Source: Pseudomonadota bacterium (GTDB lineage Bacteria; Pseudomonadota; Gammaproteobacteria; Xanthomonadales; Xanthomonadaceae). Taken from it: a stretch of 8,850 nucleotides of DNA. The notes under the pieces are model-generated. The model saw nothing but the letters and a program-made list of their open reading frames with translations. It did not search any database and was not told where the DNA came from. Below, one piece after another: positions 1 to 6,761 of the stretch (the stretch's first letter is position 1; each line of letters opens with the position of its first letter). Location of the stretch: positions 1 through 8,850 of the forward strand of contig JAEXBT010000171.1 of NCBI GenBank assembly GCA_023393895.1. The letters run 5' to 3'. The translations under genes were made by a program, and so were the position numbers.

Positions 1-119
1 GGCGTCACAGCCGCGGGGCGGGGGGTCGCGGTGGCCGGCGCGGAAGCGGCCTCGGGCCTCGCGCATGCAGAGAGCACGAGTACCGAAGCGATGACGGGAA
101 CGAGGACATACAAGCGCAT
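1..119 (-). CDS. Lipoprotein, N-terminal part only (gene runs off the left edge)
   Basis: Only the first 39 codons are in the window. The start is ATG at 119-117, with an AGGAG ribosome site (complement of 127-131) seven bases upstream. The peptide opens MRLYVLVPVIASVLVLSAC, a short lipoprotein signal peptide with a clear lipobox (LSAC, lipid-modified Cys19). It is followed by an Ala/Pro/Thr-rich stretch typical of the flexible tether behind the lipidated Cys. The +2 residue is Ala, not Asp, so under the usual rule outer-membrane sorting is expected. The functional domain lies outside the window, so no function can be given. The stress-protein gene on the same strand ends 56 bases upstream with no obvious terminator between them, so co-transcription is possible. 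Confidence 0.8.
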   Translation of the reverse strand, partial: MRLYVLVPVIASVLVLSACARPEAASAPATATPRPAAVT

Positions 120-175
120 GGCGAAACTCCTGTCGGACTCACCGCAGCTTAGCGCGCAGACAGGCACGCGGATGT

Positions 176-661
176 TCAGCCCTTGAGCTTCACCTTCTTG
201 GTCTTGTCGGCGTAGCTGGTCTTCGGATCGATGCCGAGCAGGGTCTTGACCCCGGCCAGCAGGCTGCTGTCGTTCAGCCAGATTTCGGCGACATCGGGAT
301 CGAAGCGCAGGAGACGCAGCTTGGGGTCGTCCTTGCCGTCCTCGTACCACGCTGCGACGAAGGGATTCCACAGGCGGTCAATGACGTCGCGATCGTTGTT
401 CATGCTCAGCTTGCCGCCGCAGGTCGCGAACAGCTCATGGTCCTTGGAGGCGAGCATCAGCAGCGAATCCAGAGAGGCGCCACCTTCCAGCGCCTCCGCG
501 AGTCCGTTGGCTTGTGCGGTGAAGAACCAGATCGGGCCGCGCGCGTTCTCGGCGATACCGGTCATCGGCATGGGATAGACACCGGTGGCGCCCAGCATGA
601 CGGTGCGGTCGGAGTCGAGCGTCTTCCAGAAGCGCTCGGCAAGTTCGGTCTTGGTGGTCAT
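176..661 (-). CDS. General stress protein, pyridoxamine 5'-phosphate oxidase-like, flavin-binding
   Basis: This 161-residue cytoplasmic protein has no signal peptide. It matches the pyridoxamine-phosphate-oxidase-like split-barrel fold of the 'general stress protein 26' group. Visible marks are an N-terminal helix (about 4-15), the first barrel strand with VMLGATG (21-27), GPIWFFTA (42-49, equal to the family's xxWFFT strand), and the C-terminal family signature LWNPFVAAWYEDGKDDP (97-113) followed by LRLLRFDPDVAEIW. Length is typical for the group. Known members bind FMN or FAD and are stress-linked, but their reaction is unsettled, so true oxidase activity should not be assumed. The tail is Lys-rich (DKTKKVKLKG). 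The ATG at 661-659 fits the family N-terminus, but there is no purine-rich ribosome site in front of it; the preceding bases are pyrimidine-rich (ACCTCCCGCG). Confidence 0.9.
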   Translation of the reverse strand: MTTKTELAERFWKTLDSDRTVMLGATGVYPMPMTGIAENARGPIWFFTAQANGLAEALEGGASLDSLLMLASKDHELFATCGGKLSMNNDRDVIDRLWNPFVAAWYEDGKDDPKLRLLRFDPDVAEIWLNDSSLLAGVKTLLGIDPKTSYADKTKKVKLKG

Positions 662-744
662 CGCGGGAGGTCCGGGTGGGGGAGCTTTCGTTGTAGCGGT
701 CGGGCAGTGACGGTGGCGTGGCGGCCGCCGAATGAAGCGCGCCG

Positions 745-770
745 AAGGAAAACGCCCCTTGCGGGGCGTC
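745..770 (-). terminator. Rho-independent terminator of the S41/LolA-like operon
   Basis: Read on the minus strand, a 7-bp stem ACGCCCC / GGGGCGT encloses a GCAA tetraloop (GNRA type) and is followed directly by TTTTCCTT. It lies 28 bases past the stop of the LolA-like gene. On the plus strand the hairpin is not followed by T residues, so the direction is clear. Confidence 0.8.
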
Positions 771-797
771 TCCAGTGTCCTGATGCGGCAGGCGGGA

Positions 798-1583
798 TTA
801 CTTTGTTGCGGTGGCCAGCGCCTTGACGGCGGCGGGCAGCTCGAAAACCTCGGCCGGCGGCTTGCCGCTTTCGATCTTCTCGACCCGCATCACCTGCTTC
901 TGGCCCATGCTGGTGATCTCGCTGACCACCGGCACCTTCATGCCGTCGATCATGCGGTATTCCTTGATCACGGTGAGCATCTCGATCTCGCCCATCGGCG
1001 AATTCTGCTTGCCGCCGCTGGCCAGCAGCAGGCCGTCCTCGATGCCATAGCACTCCCAGCTCTTGCGGCCGGACTTCCACGAGATGGCGACCTTGTAGCA
1101 GGCCTTGCCGTCGTACTGGGCGCTGCCCTCGGTCTTCAGCTCGTCGACGAAGGCGGGCAGTTTGCGGATGGCATCGGGGTGGACGGATTCGATCTGCTGG
1201 GCGCGCTCAACCCCCTCCAGGATGCGGGCACCCTGGAACGGATCCATCGACCACACGGTTTCGCCGTGGATACCGCCCTGGATCGCACCCAGGCCGGGCA
1301 GTTCCACCTTGCTGGCGAGTCGTTGCGGACCGTCCATCCAGATCGTCATGGGGGCGGTCAGGTTGGCCGCCGGCATCGAGAAGGTCCCGGTCATGGTGGC
1401 CTGGGTGGTGGTGTCGAACTTCTTCTGGCCGCCGGTTTCGCTGATGTAGCGTTCTATCAGCGTGTGTGCTTCCGGCAGCGGGGGCGCCGGAGGAGGCGTT
1501 GCAGCGGTCTGCGCCAACGTGGTGCCGGCGATGGACGCCAGGGCGAGGGCTGCTGCAAGGCGTTGCGGACGGAACTTTTTCAC
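798..1583 (-). CDS. Exported LolA-like protein, translationally coupled to the S41 peptidase
   Basis: Read from GTG at 1583 this is a 261-residue protein. Residues 1-24 form a Sec signal peptide (KK, then an Ala/Leu core, cleavage after TLA before Gln25). A Pro-rich linker follows (30-37), then a periplasmic domain. Its pattern of a GG-containing helix, repeated beta-strands with GTFSMPA (66-72), LPGLGAIQGG (95-104), the VWSMDPFQGARILEG region (110-124), and a final FELPAAVKAL (247-256), resembles LolA/LolB-type 'outer membrane lipoprotein-sorting-like' half-barrels. The real role is unknown; lipid or lipoprotein binding is an inference from the fold. Cys162 and Cys178 could form a disulfide. 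The start choice is firm: GTG overlaps the upstream TGA as GTGA, has AAGGAAG seven bases before it, and sits right at the signal peptide. An in-frame ATG at 1628 would add 15 non-signal-like residues inside the peptidase gene. Confidence 0.85.
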   Translation of the reverse strand: MKKFRPQRLAAALALASIAGTTLAQTAATPPPAPPLPEAHTLIERYISETGGQKKFDTTTQATMTGTFSMPAANLTAPMTIWMDGPQRLASKVELPGLGAIQGGIHGETVWSMDPFQGARILEGVERAQQIESVHPDAIRKLPAFVDELKTEGSAQYDGKACYKVAISWKSGRKSWECYGIEDGLLLASGGKQNSPMGEIEMLTVIKEYRMIDGMKVPVVSEITSMGQKQVMRVEKIESGKPPAEVFELPAAVKALATATK

Positions 1584-1597
1584 GGAGAGGCTTCCTT
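1580..1597 (-). promoter_or_regulatory. Stop/start overlap with internal ribosome site (translational coupling)
   Basis: The last codons of the S41 gene contain AAGGAAG (complement of 1591-1597), seven bases before the GTG start of the LolA-like gene. The sequence GTGA (1583-1580) holds both the GTG start and the TGA stop. This arrangement allows a terminating ribosome to restart, so the two proteins are probably made in linked amounts. Confidence 0.8.
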
Positions 1598-2968
1598 GTC
1601 GGGGTGGAGGGGTTGGCGTGCGATCCATGCCCGCGCGGCGGTCATGGCGTTGTCCTGGCCAGCCGACAGGGCGGCCAGCGTGTGGGGCGCAGGGGTATCG
1701 GGACGGATGCCGACACCTTCCAGCCTGCCGCCGTCGGGCGCGGTCAGGTCCGCGACCGCGTACATCAACTGGTCGCCGTTGGGCAGCGGATGCATCAACG
1801 ACGGCAGCGCCTTGCCCGCCGAGCGGGAGCCGACGACATGCGCTCGGCCTGCGGCCTGCAGGCCGGACGCGAACACCTCGGAGGTACTGGCCGAGCGCCC
1901 ATCGACCAGTACCACCAGCGGCCCTGCGTACGGGGTAAAGGGTTCACCGGCATCGCTGACCTTGCGCGGCAGGGCGGTCAGCCGCGCGTTGCTGCCGCCC
2001 GCGCTCAGGTAACCCAGCGCCGTGGCCGTCTGCACCAGATGCCCGCCGACGCCCATCGCTGTGCCGATCACGCCGCCCGGGTTGCCGCGAAGATCGAGGA
2101 TGAGGCCGCGGCACTCGCGGGTGGCCGCGAGTGCGCCGGGGAAGCTGGTCGACAGCGCCGGGGCCCACAGGTTGAAGCGGATCAGGCCCACGCAGCCGCC
2201 GTCCGTCTCGGACATGCGCACGTGCTGGATCCGGTAGACGACTGGCGGCAGCATCGGCACGTTCACCACCTCGCCGCGGGTCGCAGCCGGTGTCAGCGTG
2301 TGCGAAACGCGTCGGCCCGCGGCATCGCGGAACGTCAGCTTGGCGGGTGCGGCGTGCAGCGAGGGGGCGAAGCGCCCGCGCAGGCCCAGATCGAGCTGCA
2401 GCATCGCCTCACGTCGGGATTCCGGATCCGGAAGCTGGCGGATGTCTGCCAGCACACCATCGATGGGAGTGTCGTCGATCGCCTCGATCACCCAGCCGGG
2501 CGAGATGCCCGCGCGCGCCGCCGGCGTATCGGGCTCCACCGAGAGCACCGCCACGCGTCCTTCCACGACACCGGCATCCATTCCCAGGCCCTTCACGGCC
2601 GCGGTGTCGGCCCCAGGGGCGGCAGCACGTGCACTGACCACCTCGCTGATCGAGCCGGGCACGATGGTGAAGTGGGATTCGCCAATCTCGTTCAGCATCT
2701 CGGTGAGACGCAGCCGCAGCGTGGCCATGTCGCGGGCACCGGCGACCCTAGACCGGTGGCGCTTGCCGATCGCGTCCCAGTCGATGCCGCGGGCGCGTAC
2801 GCCGTAGGGGCTCCCGTCCACCAGCTTCCAGGTGGCGTCGAAGGTCTTCAGGGCCAGCGCTTCATCCACCTGGCCGGGACCGCGGGCAGCCAGCGGCCCG
2901 GCGCACAGGGCAGTGAACAGCGCAAGGAGCAGGGTGGGCGTGCGTGGCCGCATGAACCGTGTCGTCAT
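1580..2968 (-). CDS. Exported S41 family (C-terminal processing type) serine peptidase with PDZ domain
   Basis: This 462-residue protein starts with a signal peptide (Arg-rich start, hydrophobic core about 11-24, cleavage near LAARG). A helical N-terminal domain (about 34-105) ends in the S41-typical GESHFTIVP (96-104). A PDZ-like segment follows (about 125-175, with DTPAARAGISPGWVIEAID). The protease core has LDLRGNPGG (291-299) and SASTSE (359-364). Ser361 and Lys386 are 25 residues apart, the same spacing as the Ser/Lys dyad of Prc and CtpA, so the active site looks intact. Family members cut exported proteins near their C-termini or degrade peptides in the periplasm; the substrate here is unknown. 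The ATG at 2968 has AAGGTGG just upstream. A second ATG 15 bases further in is the only close alternative. It is the first gene of a two-gene operon and is divergent from the M13 peptidase gene. Confidence 0.93.
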   Translation of the reverse strand: MTTRFMRPRTPTLLLALFTALCAGPLAARGPGQVDEALALKTFDATWKLVDGSPYGVRARGIDWDAIGKRHRSRVAGARDMATLRLRLTEMLNEIGESHFTIVPGSISEVVSARAAAPGADTAAVKGLGMDAGVVEGRVAVLSVEPDTPAARAGISPGWVIEAIDDTPIDGVLADIRQLPDPESRREAMLQLDLGLRGRFAPSLHAAPAKLTFRDAAGRRVSHTLTPAATRGEVVNVPMLPPVVYRIQHVRMSETDGGCVGLIRFNLWAPALSTSFPGALAATRECRGLILDLRGNPGGVIGTAMGVGGHLVQTATALGYLSAGGSNARLTALPRKVSDAGEPFTPYAGPLVVLVDGRSASTSEVFASGLQAAGRAHVVGSRSAGKALPSLMHPLPNGDQLMYAVADLTAPDGGRLEGVGIRPDTPAPHTLAALSAGQDNAMTAARAWIARQPLHPDKEASP

Positions 2969-3073
2969 GCACCCACCTTAGCGCGCCGGCCTTGTCTGCC
3001 GGACATGCCGGAGGTCATGGCCCACGTGGCGCGCGGCGCGGGTGGGAATTCAGGCTCGCGGAGCATGTGCGGG

Positions 3074-3079
3074 TAAACT
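3074..3079 (+). promoter_or_regulatory. Possible -10 element (TAAACT) for the M13 peptidase gene
   Basis: GGGTAAACT lies 32 bases before the ATG at 3112, a sensible distance for a short leader. The only -35-like hexamer nearby (TTCAGG, 3049-3054) is poor and 19 bases away, so this is a weak call. The 143-base gap (2969-3111) must also hold the promoter for the divergent S41 operon, which I could not locate. Confidence 0.3.
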
Positions 3080-3102
3080 CGGGTCATATCCCACGATCAA
3101 CC

Positions 3103-3108
3103 GGAGAG
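3103..3108 (+). promoter_or_regulatory. Ribosome site that fixes the M13 peptidase start
   Basis: GGAGAG stands just before ATG 3112, with GGAG five bases from the start codon. It supports this start over an in-frame ATG at 2959. The upstream ATG would add 51 residues without signal-peptide character in front of the real signal peptide, and would overlap the divergent S41 gene. Confidence 0.75.
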
Positions 3109-3111
3109 TCC

Positions 3112-5244
3112 ATGACCACTCGCTCCCTGCTGGGCGCCGCGATTGCCGCCGCCCTGGGTTTCGCAGCCACCCCCGCCACCGCCCACGAGCGCTGCATCGA
3201 TGACGCCTGTCACCAGCGCGCCCTGTTCGACGCGCCGCAGTCCGGCACCCAGGGTGGCAGCGGCACCACTGCCATCGTGGCCGCGCCGCGCTTCGGTACC
3301 TGGGGCATCGATGTGGATGGCATGAACCGGACCGCCAAGCCGGGCGACGACTTCTTCGAATACGTCAACGGCACCTGGGCGAAGAACACCCCGATCCCCG
3401 CTGACCGCTCCAACTTCGGTGTGTTCCACGGCCTGCGTGATCTTTCCGAAGCCCGCCTGCGCCAGCTGGTCGAGGGCTATCCGGCCGGCAACCCGGCCAG
3501 CGACGGCGATGCCGCAAAGATCGCCGCCATCTACCGCGGCTTCATGGATGAGGCGGCGGTCGAGAAGCTCGGTTTCGAGCCGCTGCGTCCAGAGATTGAG
3601 GCCATCCGTGCCATCACCGACAAGCAACAGGTTGCCACGCTGATGGGGGGCGCCAACGGCCGTTTCGGCGGCTGCTTCTTCGGCGTCGGCGTGTCCGACG
3701 ACCAGCGCGATCCCGACCGCTACACGCTGTACATGAGCCAGTCGGGGCTCGGGCTCGGCGACCGCCAGATGTATCTGGACGAGAAGTTCGCGCCCCAGCG
3801 TGAGCGCTACCAGGCCTACCTTGCCCAGATGCTCGGCCTGATCGGCTGGGCCGAGCCGGCCCAGCGTGCGGCCGACATCATGGCGATGGAAAAGCGGATC
3901 GCCGAGGCGCACTGGACGCGCGCCGAGAGCCGTGACCGCGACAAGACCTACAACCCGGTCGAGATGGCGCAGATGGCGGCGTTCGCGCCCGGGTTCGATT
4001 GGGGCGCGTTCTTCAACGCGGCCGGCGTGGCCCAAGCGCCGCGGGTCGTCCTGCGCCAGAACACCGCGGTGCCGAAGCTCGCCGCGATCTTCAACGACAC
4101 GCCGCTTGAAACCCTGAAGGCGTGGGCCGCGTTCCAGGTGGCAGACGAAGCAGCGCCGCTGCTTTCGAAGCCCTTCGTCGATGCGCGCTTCGAGTTCCGC
4201 GACAAGTTCATGTCCGGCCAGCCCGAGCAGCGCGAGCGCTGGAAGCGCGGCGTGGAACTGGCCGAACGCACCATGGGCGAAGCGATCGGCCGCGATTACG
4301 TCGCGCGCTACTTCACCGCCGACGCCAAGACCAAGATGGACGAACTGGTTGCCAACGTGAAGGCGGCGATGGGCGCGCGCCTGGCGCAGCTGGAGTGGAT
4401 GGGCTCCGACACCAAGCGCGAGGCGGCCGCCAAGCTGCAGAACTTCGGGCTGAAGATCGGCTATCCGGAAAAGTGGCGCGATTACGCGGCGCTCGATGTC
4501 CGCAACGGCGACGTGTTCGGCAATGCCCTGCGCGCCCGCGCGTTCGAGTGGGATTACCGTCGCAACCGCCTGGGCCAGAAGGTCGACACGCTGGAGTGGG
4601 GCATGCCCCCGCAGACGGTCAACGCCTACTACAACTCGGTGAAGAACGAGATCGTGTTCCCGGCCGCAATCCTGCAGCCGCCGTTCTTCGATCCGGACGC
4701 CGACCCGGCGGTGAACTACGGCGCCATCGGTGGCGTCATCGGCCACGAGATCATCCACGGCTTCGACGACCAGGGCCGCAAGTCCGATGGCGCGGGCGTG
4801 CTGCGTGACTGGTGGACGAAGGAGGATGCCGCCAAGTTTGAGGCACAGGCCGCGCGACTGGGCGGGCAGTACGAGAGCTACAGCTTCCCGCAGTTGCCGG
4901 GCATGCACATCAACGGCCGCGTCGCGATGGGCGAGAACATCGGTGACCTGGGTGGCCTGACCATCGCACTCGAGGCCTACAAGCGTTCGCTGGGCGGCAA
5001 GCCGTCTCCGGTGATCGACGGCTTCACCGGCGAGCAGCGGCTGTTCATGGGCTGGGCGCAGGTCTGGCGCACACTCTGGCGCGATGATGCATTGCGTCAG
5101 CAGCTGGTCAACGGCCCGCACTCGCCGGGGCAGATCCGCGCGTTCGCGCCGCTGCGCAACATCGACGCGTGGTACGACGCGTTCGGCGTCAAGCCGGGCG
5201 ACAAGCTCTACATCAAGCCGGAGGAGCGCGTGCGCATCTGGTGA
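3112..5244 (+). CDS. Exported M13 family zinc metallopeptidase (neprilysin/PepO type)
   Basis: This 710-residue protein has a Sec signal peptide (1-24, cleavage after ATA before His25). The M13 N-terminal domain starts near 'GDDFFEYVNGTW'. The catalytic domain carries NAYYN (504-508, substrate-binding), the zinc site HEIIH (His545, Glu546 as general base, His549), ENIGD (Glu608 as third zinc ligand, Asp612), and PHSPGQIR with His670 and Arg676, matching neprilysin His711 and Arg717 in spacing. All key residues are present, so it should be active. Family members cleave oligopeptides on the amino side of hydrophobic residues. With a signal peptide and no membrane anchor it is probably periplasmic or secreted. 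The length fits the family. The mature N-terminus has an unusual Cys/His patch (HERCIDDACH, 25-34). The gene stands alone, followed by its own terminator. Confidence 0.96.
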   Translation: MTTRSLLGAAIAAALGFAATPATAHERCIDDACHQRALFDAPQSGTQGGSGTTAIVAAPRFGTWGIDVDGMNRTAKPGDDFFEYVNGTWAKNTPIPADRSNFGVFHGLRDLSEARLRQLVEGYPAGNPASDGDAAKIAAIYRGFMDEAAVEKLGFEPLRPEIEAIRAITDKQQVATLMGGANGRFGGCFFGVGVSDDQRDPDRYTLYMSQSGLGLGDRQMYLDEKFAPQRERYQAYLAQMLGLIGWAEPAQRAADIMAMEKRIAEAHWTRAESRDRDKTYNPVEMAQMAAFAPGFDWGAFFNAAGVAQAPRVVLRQNTAVPKLAAIFNDTPLETLKAWAAFQVADEAAPLLSKPFVDARFEFRDKFMSGQPEQRERWKRGVELAERTMGEAIGRDYVARYFTADAKTKMDELVANVKAAMGARLAQLEWMGSDTKREAAAKLQNFGLKIGYPEKWRDYAALDVRNGDVFGNALRARAFEWDYRRNRLGQKVDTLEWGMPPQTVNAYYNSVKNEIVFPAAILQPPFFDPDADPAVNYGAIGGVIGHEIIHGFDDQGRKSDGAGVLRDWWTKEDAAKFEAQAARLGGQYESYSFPQLPGMHINGRVAMGENIGDLGGLTIALEAYKRSLGGKPSPVIDGFTGEQRLFMGWAQVWRTLWRDDALRQQLVNGPHSPGQIRAFAPLRNIDAWYDAFGVKPGDKLYIKPEERVRIW

Positions 5245-5266
5245 TGCATCCTGTCACCGCAACCGG

Positions 5267-5297
5267 AAGGGCCGCAGAACGCGGCCCTTTCTTTTTT
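5267..5297 (+). terminator. Rho-independent terminator of the M13 peptidase gene
   Basis: A perfect 7-bp GC stem (GGGCCGC 5269-5275 / GCGGCCC 5281-5287) with a five-base loop AGAAC is followed by TTTCTTTTTT. It lies 24 bases after the stop. Read from the minus strand it would end the convergent M28 gene only weakly, because there the stem is followed by TTCCGGTT instead of a T run. Confidence 0.92.
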
Positions 5298-5314
5298 CGG
5301 GCTCAGTAGCTGCC

Positions 5315-6712
5315 TCAGTAGCCGCCGAAACTGCCGGCCGCGCCCGGGAACACCACCGGGGATTCGCTGCCATCGGTGCCGACCGCGGAAACCCCGAAAT
5401 ACCAGTTGTCGATGATGACGTTCGGCAGCGTGTGCGACTGGACATCGCCCACGTACACGCTGTGCTGCCAGCGTGGCTGGTCGGTGGCGCGCCAATGGAT
5501 CCTGTAGCCCGCGAGGTTTGCAGCCTGCGCGCCGGCGGGCCGCTGCCATGACAGCGTGGTGTCGGCGGTGACGGCACCTTCGATGCGCACCTCCGCCGGT
5601 GGCGGCGGCGCGGCCGCGAGGGCCGCCAGCGCCACCGCATCGAGCGCAGTCACTCGCGCGGCGTAGGCGAAGTCCACGCCGTCCAGGGTGTCGCCGTACG
5701 TGCGGCGGGTGCCATCGGGCCGCGTTTCGACGCGCAGGTCCTGGTGCTGGCGATCGTAGTGCTCGTGCGCCTCCATCACCCGGACCGCGGGGAAGCCGGC
5801 ATCGTTGAACGGTCGGTGGTGGCCGCCGCGACCGAACCGGTCGAGGCGATAGACCAGCATGACCTCGATGCCCGGCACGTGGCGTGCATGGGCCTGGATG
5901 TAGCGGGCGAGGTTGCGGCTGGGCGAATCCACTTCGCCGCCGGTGAAGCGCCGCTGGCGGGCTTCCTCCGCCGTTTCGTTGGCGCGGGTGCCCTCCGAGA
6001 ACACGCGCACAGTGCGCGTGTCGGTGATGCCGTCGATGCCATGGACATTGCCGATCATGTCGTTGTTGAGCACAGCGATCACCCGCCAGCCTTCGGCCCT
6101 GGCGTACTCGGCGAGGATGCGGCCACCGTACAGCCCCTGTTCCTCGCCGGACAGCGCCGCGTAGACGATGGTGCCGGGGAAGCGGTGGCGGCTCAGCACG
6201 CGTGCGGCCTCCAGCGCGCCGGCGACCCCGCTGGCATTGTCATTGGCGCCTGGCGCGTCGATCGTGGCGTCCATCACGTCGGATGCGCGTGAATCGATAT
6301 CGCCGCTCATGATCGCGACCCGGCCGGGATCGTGGCTGCCGCGCTGGATCGCGATGACGTTGACGATCTCGGTGTCGCGCGGGATGCGCGGCTCGCCGGC
6401 CCTGATCGTGCCGCGGACGTAGCGCACCTCCAGGCAGCCGCCGCAGGCTGCCGAGATCCGGTTGAATTCGTCGAAGATCCAGCGGGTGGCAGCTCCGATG
6501 CCGCGTGTCTGGGAAACCGTGTCCGAGAGCGTGTGGCGGGTGCCGAACGCGGCCAAGGTGCGGATGTCGGCTTCGATGCGCCCGGGATCCGGCTTACGGC
6601 CGATCGCATCCAGCCGCATATCGGATGCCGTGGTCCCGGGCGGCGCGGCAGGCAGGGGCAAGGCGGTGAGCGCAAGGATCAGCACACTGACGGCGAGGGT
6701 GGGGCGCATCAT
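5315..6712 (-). CDS. Exported M28 family zinc peptidase with C-terminal fibronectin type III domain
   Basis: This 465-residue protein has a signal peptide (1 to about 22, ending LPLPAA), an M28 catalytic domain (about 40-360) and an FN3 domain (about 372-460, with TLSWQRP and LAGYRIHWRA). Expected metal-site residues are visible: bridging Asp158 in GANDNASG, Glu190 (base) and Glu191 (ligand) in LSGEEQGLYGG, Asp218 in NNDM, and His323 in RQHQD as the likely last ligand. The first ligand, normally His in a GxHxDS-like motif, is Asp138 in SGDIDS. M28 enzymes are mostly aminopeptidases or carboxypeptidases; the exact specificity is not readable here. A CGGC motif (Cys90, Cys93) may form a disulfide. 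Tandem ATGs occur at 6712 and 6709; GGAG (complement of 6720-6723) is seven bases from the first. It follows the DUF1615 gene after 49 bases on the same strand, so co-transcription is possible. Confidence 0.93.
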   Translation of the reverse strand: MMRPTLAVSVLILALTALPLPAAPPGTTASDMRLDAIGRKPDPGRIEADIRTLAAFGTRHTLSDTVSQTRGIGAATRWIFDEFNRISAACGGCLEVRYVRGTIRAGEPRIPRDTEIVNVIAIQRGSHDPGRVAIMSGDIDSRASDVMDATIDAPGANDNASGVAGALEAARVLSRHRFPGTIVYAALSGEEQGLYGGRILAEYARAEGWRVIAVLNNDMIGNVHGIDGITDTRTVRVFSEGTRANETAEEARQRRFTGGEVDSPSRNLARYIQAHARHVPGIEVMLVYRLDRFGRGGHHRPFNDAGFPAVRVMEAHEHYDRQHQDLRVETRPDGTRRTYGDTLDGVDFAYAARVTALDAVALAALAAAPPPPAEVRIEGAVTADTTLSWQRPAGAQAANLAGYRIHWRATDQPRWQHSVYVGDVQSHTLPNVIIDNWYFGVSAVGTDGSESPVVFPGAAGSFGGY

Positions 6713-6720
6713 CGGCAGGC

Positions 6721-6740
6721 TCCGGATCGGTTCGTCCGGA
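6721..6740 (-). repeat. Short inverted repeat between the DUF1615 and M28 genes
   Basis: The palindromic hexamer TCCGGA occurs twice (6721-6726 and 6735-6740) with eight bases between, so it can pair as a 6-bp stem. It covers the ribosome site of the M28 gene, so it could affect translation. There is no T run and it does not look like a terminator. It may be chance in GC-rich DNA. Confidence 0.3.
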
Positions 6741-6761
6741 TGATGGCATGCGATAACAGCT

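Noticed and set aside
690..700. TACAAC on the minus strand as a -10 for the stress protein gene
   Set aside because: No -35 hexamer at a suitable distance; a six-base match in this context is too weak to report as a promoter.
1466..3076. Open reading frame of 536 codons on the plus strand opposite the S41 gene, and another of 426 codons (732-2012) opposite the LolA-like gene
   Set aside because: Low-complexity Arg/Gly/His/Ala-rich products without domains. The opposite-strand genes have signal peptides, coupled starts and catalytic residues.
2959..3111. N-terminal extension of the M13 gene to an ATG at 2959
   Set aside because: It would overlap the divergent S41 gene and precede a complete signal peptide; GGAGAG supports 3112.
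2959..3124. Similar openings of the divergent S41 and M13 genes (both begin ATGAC-AC-CG, encoding MTTR)
   Set aside because: The match is about ten bases and does not extend further on either side, so chance plus common start-region codons explains it.
3097..5121. Open reading frame of 674 codons on the minus strand, antisense to the M13 peptidase gene
   Set aside because: Its translation is rich in Arg, His, Leu and Ala with no recognisable domain, and it lies wholly opposite a gene with intact catalytic motifs. Long antisense frames like this arise from codon bias in high-G+C genes.
5581..5625. GGCGGC-rich simple-repeat-like stretch
   Set aside because: It encodes the Pro/Ala linker between the M28 and FN3 domains and shows no regular tandem unit.
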